From: JBBRHQ01 sp963840235
GTDB lineage: Bacteria > Actinomycetota > Thermoleophilia > Solirubrobacterales > 70-9
Length of the DNA stretch: 64,000 nt
NCBI GenBank assembly: GCA_963840235.1
Contig: CAWIYC010000008.1
Location: 124,001-188,000, forward strand
Reading direction: 5' to 3'
The notes under the pieces are model-generated. The model searched no databases. It had not been told where the DNA came from and saw only the letters and a program-made list of their open reading frames with translations. A program made the position numbers and the translations under genes. This document shows positions 59,989 to 64,000 of this stretch, piece by piece; the stretch's first letter is position 1; each line of letters opens with the position of its first letter.

Positions 59989-60043
59989 ATGTTGGCTTGG
60001 CAATCCATTGCCACGCCGGCAGCTATGTGAGATACATCCAGGT

Positions 60044-61414
60044 ATGAGCGCAGAAAACCGCCCCACCGCAGATGATGTACGCAAGACAGTCGCCGAGGAG
60101 GGAATCGAGTTCCTCTTCGCCAACTTCGTCGACATGCACGCCAGGCCGAGCGCCAAGCTGATCCCCGCCGAGGAGATAGATGGCCTGTTCAGCGATGGAG
60201 CCGGGTTCGCCGGCTTTGCGGCAGGCGACATCGGCCAGCAGCCCGACGATCCCGACATGATCGCGATGCCCGACGCCGGCTCCTTCACCAAGCTTCCCTG
60301 GAAGCCAAACGTCGGCTGGTTCGCTTCCGACGTCACCGTCGAAGGCGAGGAGTGGCCCTACTGCCCGCGGACGATCCTGCGCCATCAGATGGAGCGCTGC
60401 GAGCAGGCCGGCTATCAGTTCAAGATCGGCTACGAGCTCGAGTACTTCCTGGTGCGCAAGACAGAGGACGGCGGGATCGAGGTCGCAGACCCACTCGACG
60501 ATCTCGAACAGCCCTGCTACGACATCCGGGCGCTGACCCGAAGCTTTGACTTCGTCACCGAGGTGATCAGGAACGTCAACTCCCTCGGCTGGGGCCTCTA
60601 CGCGACCGACCATGAGGACGCCAACGGCCAGTTCGAGCAGAACTGGGGTCCCGCCGACCCGCTCACCTCGAGCGACCGCGCGGTCTTCTACCGCTACATG
60701 GTCGAGGCGATGGCACAGGAGCGGGGCCTGATCGCGACATTCATGCCGAAGCCCTTCGCCCATCTCACCGGCAACGGCTGCCACATGCACATGAGCCTCT
60801 GGGATGGCGAGACGAACGTCTTGCTCGCGGATCCAAAGGACGACAAGCACGGCCTCGGCCTCAGTGAGAAGGGCTACCACTTCATCGGCGGGCTGAAGAA
60901 GCACGCCAAGGCCTACATTGCGCTCACCGCCCCGACGGTCGGCTCCTACAAGCGACTGGTGATCGGGGCACCGACGAGCGGGGCCACCTGGGCGCCGGCC
61001 TACGTCACCTACGGTTGGAACAACCGCACGATGATGCTACGTATCCCCGATCACGGCCGGATCGAGGACCGCACCGTCGACGGTGCCTGCAACCCCTACC
61101 TTGCGGCCACCGTTGTCCTGGCCGCGGGACTGGACGGGATCGAGAACGGCATCGACCCGGGTGAGCCGAGCACCGGAAGCATGTATGAGACCAGCGCCGA
61201 GGATCGCAAGAACATGGGTATCGAGACGCTTCCTGCGAACCTGCTCGACGCGACGCGCGAGCTTGAGTCCGACGAGGTGCTGCGCAAGGCGCTCGGGACC
61301 GTCAGGGACGGCGATTACGTCGACTACTTCATTCGCTGCAAGCGGCGCGAGTGGCAGCTGGCACACGAGCAGATCACCAAGTGGGAGATCGACCGCTATC
61401 TCCAGCTCTCCTGA
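60044..61414 (+). CDS. gmaS: Gamma-glutamylmethylamide synthetase-like glutamine synthetase
   Basis: This 456-aa protein has GS residues E131/E133 (YELEYFL), E191 and E198, MPKPF (234-238), and NGCHMHM with H247/H249. The N-terminus (FLFANFVDMHARPSAKLIPA; GFAGFAAGDIGQQPDDPDMI) matches my recollection of GMAS/GlnT-type enzymes rather than GlnA. GMAS joins methylamine to glutamate with ATP. The next three genes encode an N-methylglutamate-synthase-like complex, which uses its product. The start is ATG 60044, after a short GG-rich spacer. Confidence 0.85.
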   Translation: MSAENRPTADDVRKTVAEEGIEFLFANFVDMHARPSAKLIPAEEIDGLFSDGAGFAGFAAGDIGQQPDDPDMIAMPDAGSFTKLPWKPNVGWFASDVTVEGEEWPYCPRTILRHQMERCEQAGYQFKIGYELEYFLVRKTEDGGIEVADPLDDLEQPCYDIRALTRSFDFVTEVIRNVNSLGWGLYATDHEDANGQFEQNWGPADPLTSSDRAVFYRYMVEAMAQERGLIATFMPKPFAHLTGNGCHMHMSLWDGETNVLLADPKDDKHGLGLSEKGYHFIGGLKKHAKAYIALTAPTVGSYKRLVIGAPTSGATWAPAYVTYGWNNRTMMLRIPDHGRIEDRTVDGACNPYLAATVVLAAGLDGIENGIDPGEPSTGSMYETSAEDRKNMGIETLPANLLDATRELESDEVLRKALGTVRDGDYVDYFIRCKRREWQLAHEQITKWEIDRYLQLS

Positions 61415-61429
61415 GAGCGAGGTTCACCC

Positions 61430-62338
61430 ATGTGCGGCATCGCCGGGCTGTTCAGCAAATCCAGCACGATCGAGAGTGAGCTCGGCGCCCACCTGAGCGC
61501 GATGCTCGCTCAGCTCGCCGAGCGCGGGCCCGACAGCGCCGGCGTCGCCCTCTATCGCGACCCCGCCCCCCCGGGGTCGTGCAAGGTTTCGCTGTTCTCC
61601 CCCGAGGCTGGATACCCCTGGCCGGAGCTGGCGATGGAGATCGCCGGCAGCTTCGGCGCCGTCGGCGAGGCCGAGATCGTCGCCTCGCACGCGCTGCTGA
61701 TCGTCGAGGGCGACGCCGCCGAGGTGCAGGCCTGGCTGACCGAGCGCCACCCGGAGGTGCGGGTGATGAGCGTCGGCAAGCGGATCGAGATCTACAAGGA
61801 GGCGGGGGACCCGCGGGATTTCATCGAGCGCTTCCGCCTTTCGGAGATTTCGGCGACGCACGCGCTCGGGCACACCCGGATGGCGACCGAGAGCAGGGTG
61901 ACGACGGAGCACTCGCACCCGTTCTCGACCGGCCTCGACCTCTGCCTGGTCCACAACGGCTCACTCTCCAACCACAACCGCCTGCGCCGGTCGCTGCGCC
62001 GCGAGGGAATCGATTTCCAGACCGACAACGACTCCGAGGTCGCCGCCGGCTATCTGACCTGGCGTCTCTCGCAGGGGGACGACCTAAACGTCGCGCTCGA
62101 GGGCTGCCTCACCGACCTCGACGGCTTCTACACATTCGCGGTCGGCACCGCCGAGGGGTTCGCCGTCCTCCGTGACCCGATCGCCTGCAAGCCGGCCGTG
62201 ATGGCCGAGAGCGACGACTGGGTGGCGATGGCTTCCGAGTACCGGGCGATCGCGACCCTTCCGGGCGCCGAGGACGCGGAACTCTGGGAGCCCGAGCCGG
62301 GACGCGTGTACCACTGGACGCGGGCGGCGGTCGCATGA
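61430..62338 (+). CDS. mgsA: N-methylglutamate synthase subunit A-like class II amidotransferase
   Basis: This 302-aa protein begins MCGIAGLFSK with the Cys2 nucleophile, then LAERGPDSAGVALYRDPAPP, GHTRMATESRVTTEHSHPFS, LVHNGSLSNH and DNDSEVAAGYL. It is the counterpart of glxB in cluster A. It would release the amine from the gamma-glutamylamide and pass it to the FMN subunit. It follows gmaS by 15 nt and overlaps mgsB by 4 nt. Confidence 0.9.
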   Translation: MCGIAGLFSKSSTIESELGAHLSAMLAQLAERGPDSAGVALYRDPAPPGSCKVSLFSPEAGYPWPELAMEIAGSFGAVGEAEIVASHALLIVEGDAAEVQAWLTERHPEVRVMSVGKRIEIYKEAGDPRDFIERFRLSEISATHALGHTRMATESRVTTEHSHPFSTGLDLCLVHNGSLSNHNRLRRSLRREGIDFQTDNDSEVAAGYLTWRLSQGDDLNVALEGCLTDLDGFYTFAVGTAEGFAVLRDPIACKPAVMAESDDWVAMASEYRAIATLPGAEDAELWEPEPGRVYHWTRAAVA

Positions 62339-63036
62339 GCGCTGTGACCGCGGCGGCGGAGACGATCGACCTCTCCACCTCCTCGCTGCGGGAACTGAAT
62401 CAGCGACTTCACGACGCCGGCGGCTCGGGCCCGCCGCACTGGCGGGTCGTCAATCCCGGCGGCGCCCACGCGATCGCGGTCGGCCTCGACAGCGAGGCCG
62501 AGGTCGAGATCGACGGCCACGTCGGCTACTACTGCGCCGGCATGAACAAGCTCGCCACGGTGAGGATCGCCGGCAACTGCGGCGTCGGGGTGGCCGAGAA
62601 CATGATGTCGGGGACGGTGCTCGTCGCCGGCGACGCCAGCCAGTCGGCGGGGGCCACCGGCCGCGGCGGCCTGCTGGTGATCAAGGGGAGCGCCTCGGCC
62701 CGCTGCGGCATCTCGATGAAGGGGATCGACATCGTCGTCCACGGTTCGATCGGCCATGCCGGCGGATTCATGGCCCAGCGCGGCAACCTGGTGGTCTGCG
62801 GCGACGCCGGCGAGGGTCTCGGCGACTCGATCTACGAAGCCCGGATCTACGTTCGCGGCGAGGTCGGGGGCCTCGGCGCCGACTGCATCGAGAAGGAGAT
62901 GGGCGACGAGCATCGCTCCGAGCTGGCAGACCTGCTGAAACGCGGAGACGCCGACGCTGACCCGGCGGATTTCCGGCGCTACGGCTCGGAGAGAAAGCTC
63001 TACAACTTCCACATCGACAACGCGGGCGCCTACTGA
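62335..63036 (+). CDS. mgsB: N-methylglutamate synthase subunit B-like GXGXG protein
   Basis: This 233-aa beta-helix protein has GVGVAENMMSGTVLVAGDAS, GGLLVIKGSASARCGISMKG, NLVVCGDAGEGLGDSIYEAR and IYVRGEVGGLGADCIEKEMG. It is shorter at the N-terminus than the cluster A copy. The stop overlaps the mgsC start (TGATG). Confidence 0.9.
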   Translation: MSAVTAAAETIDLSTSSLRELNQRLHDAGGSGPPHWRVVNPGGAHAIAVGLDSEAEVEIDGHVGYYCAGMNKLATVRIAGNCGVGVAENMMSGTVLVAGDASQSAGATGRGGLLVIKGSASARCGISMKGIDIVVHGSIGHAGGFMAQRGNLVVCGDAGEGLGDSIYEARIYVRGEVGGLGADCIEKEMGDEHRSELADLLKRGDADADPADFRRYGSERKLYNFHIDNAGAY

Positions 63037-64000
63037 TGACCGAGTTCGACGCGCTCGCCAAGGAGGAGGGCTTCCGGCCCGGCCAGGGCGGGCGCTGGCG
63101 CCCGGGCCTGCGCGAGTCGGCCCTGTTCGACCGCAACACGATCCACGAAATCCACCGGATGGCCCGGGAGGGCATATACGACATCCGCGGCTTCGGAGCC
63201 AAGCGCCGCGTGCCCCATTTCGACGACCTCCTATTCCTCGGCGCGAGCGTCTCCCGCTACCCGCTGGAGGGCTACCGCGAGAGCTGCGCCACCGACGTCA
63301 CCCTCGGCACCCGCTTCGCCTCCGAGCCGGTCCGCCTCGAAATCCCGATCACGATCGCCGGGATGAGCTTCGGGGCGCTATCGGCGCCGGCCAAGGAGGC
63401 GCTCGGGCGCGGCGCCAGCGCGGTCGGCACCAGCACCACGACCGGCGACGGCGGCATGCTGCCCGAGGAGCGCGACCACTCCGACAAGCTGGTCTACCAG
63501 ATCCTCCCCTCCCGCTACGGGATGAACCCCGACGACCTGCGCCGTGCCGACGCGATCGAGGTCGTCGTCGGGCAGGGGGCCAAGCCGGGGGGCGGCGGCA
63601 TGCTCCTGGGCCAGAAGATCTCCGACCGGGTCGCCCAGATGCGCGACCTGCCCAAGGGAGTGGACCAGCGCAGCGCCTGCCGCCACCCGGACTGGACCGG
63701 CCCCGACGACCTCGAGATCAAGATCGGCGAGCTGCGCGAGATCACCGACTGGCGCAAGCCCATCTACGTCAAGATCGGCGCCACCCGCACCTACTTCGAC
63801 GTCGCCCTCGCGGTCAAGGCAGGCGCCGACGTGATCGTCCTCGACGGAATGGAGGGCGGAACAGCCGCCAGCCAGGAGGTGTTCATCGAGCACGTCGGCA
63901 TCCCGATCCTGGCCGCGATCCCCGAGGCCGTGCGCTCACTGCAGGATCTGAGCATGCACCGCGAGGTCCAGCTGATCGTCTCCGGCGGCATCCGCTCCGG
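63036..64000 (+). CDS. mgsC: N-methylglutamate synthase subunit C-like FMN protein (partial, C-terminus beyond right edge)
   Basis: The frame from ATG 63036 stays open to the window end, giving 321 codons of the glutamate-synthase FMN barrel. It includes TIAGMSFGALSAPAKEALGR, RYGMNPDDLRRADAIEVVVG and DVIVLDGMEGGTAASQEVFI. LIVSGGIRSG lies at the cut edge. It is homologous to glxD at 38,908. The Fe-S cysteine cluster would lie outside the window. It completes a gmaS-mgsABC arm. Confidence 0.9.
   Translation, partial: MTEFDALAKEEGFRPGQGGRWRPGLRESALFDRNTIHEIHRMAREGIYDIRGFGAKRRVPHFDDLLFLGASVSRYPLEGYRESCATDVTLGTRFASEPVRLEIPITIAGMSFGALSAPAKEALGRGASAVGTSTTTGDGGMLPEERDHSDKLVYQILPSRYGMNPDDLRRADAIEVVVGQGAKPGGGGMLLGQKISDRVAQMRDLPKGVDQRSACRHPDWTGPDDLEIKIGELREITDWRKPIYVKIGATRTYFDVALAVKAGADVIVLDGMEGGTAASQEVFIEHVGIPILAAIPEAVRSLQDLSMHREVQLIVSGGIRS

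Noticed and set aside
1..64000. CRISPR arrays, tRNA/rRNA genes, transposases, integrases, phage genes
   Set aside because: I saw no regularly spaced repeats, tRNA-like folds, rRNA sequence or recombinase motifs while reading the window. A covariance-model tRNA search would be decisive, and I could not run one.

Overview
The window is GC-rich, densely coding DNA with many GTG and TTG starts and many 1-4 nt stop/start overlaps. The gene content suggests a high-GC actinobacterium: SufB/SufD with a Rieske protein, a wax ester synthase/diacylglycerol acyltransferase, a MoaD-MoaE fusion, four-subunit sarcosine-oxidase-type genes and a SipW/TasA-type surface module. A deep soil lineage such as Thermoleophilia is my guess. 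No rRNA or tRNA gene is visible to settle it.

Layout. 1-2,424: a response regulator (cut by the left edge) divergent from a three-gene redox module: a small membrane-anchored protein with a TGAT motif, ApbE, and a ferric-reductase-like membrane protein. 2,462-6,852: a VOC protein, then a SUF part-operon (Rieske ferredoxin, sufB, sufD; no sufC or sufS) and a SRPBCC protein. 6,849-13,641: cupredoxin-like and membrane proteins, a secreted S53 peptidase, a CADD-like di-metal protein and a thioredoxin-fold protein. 13,740-17,770: VOC, ispH, acyltransferase and a DMT-type transporter, bracketed by two copies of a 43-nt element. 17,854-28,174: a molybdenum block (mog, moaC, moaDE, moeA, mobA, a frameshifted molybdoenzyme, modCBA, an HTH-TOBE regulator with a palindromic operator, moaA). 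28,209-34,829: a frameshifted antiporter, a PucR-type regulator, and a divergent Amt transporter followed by small membrane proteins.

The most interesting part is the pair of amine-metabolism clusters. Cluster B (51,766 to the right edge) has two divergent arms. One encodes a gamma-glutamylmethylamide-synthetase-like GS and the three N-methylglutamate-synthase-like subunits. The other encodes a four-subunit sarcosine-oxidase/N-methylglutamate-dehydrogenase-type enzyme, formate-tetrahydrofolate ligase, a cyclodeaminase/cyclohydrolase and a GntR regulator. Together this reads as a complete N-methylglutamate pathway: methylamine is joined to glutamate, transferred, oxidised, and its carbon is passed to tetrahydrofolate. 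Cluster A (35,714-42,657) carries a diverged copy of the ligase/synthase half. In place of the dehydrogenase it has an unrecognised 147-aa protein, a single-subunit FAD amine oxidase and an HD-domain protein resembling the mixed-valent diiron oxygenases PhnZ/TmpB. Both clusters carry a similar 20-nt upstream motif, which suggests one regulator. Cluster A is my best candidate for an undescribed pathway.

42,647-46,590: five minus-strand genes for a SipW-type signal peptidase and its surface-protein substrates lie between two exact 32-nt direct repeats. Each repeat covers the stop codon of one flanking gene, so this looks like a clean insertion. 46,582-51,688: a nucleotidyltransferase-fold protein with a small helical partner, a Cys-rich secreted protein, a second FAD oxidase, a DUF167 protein and an SMP-30-like secreted protein.
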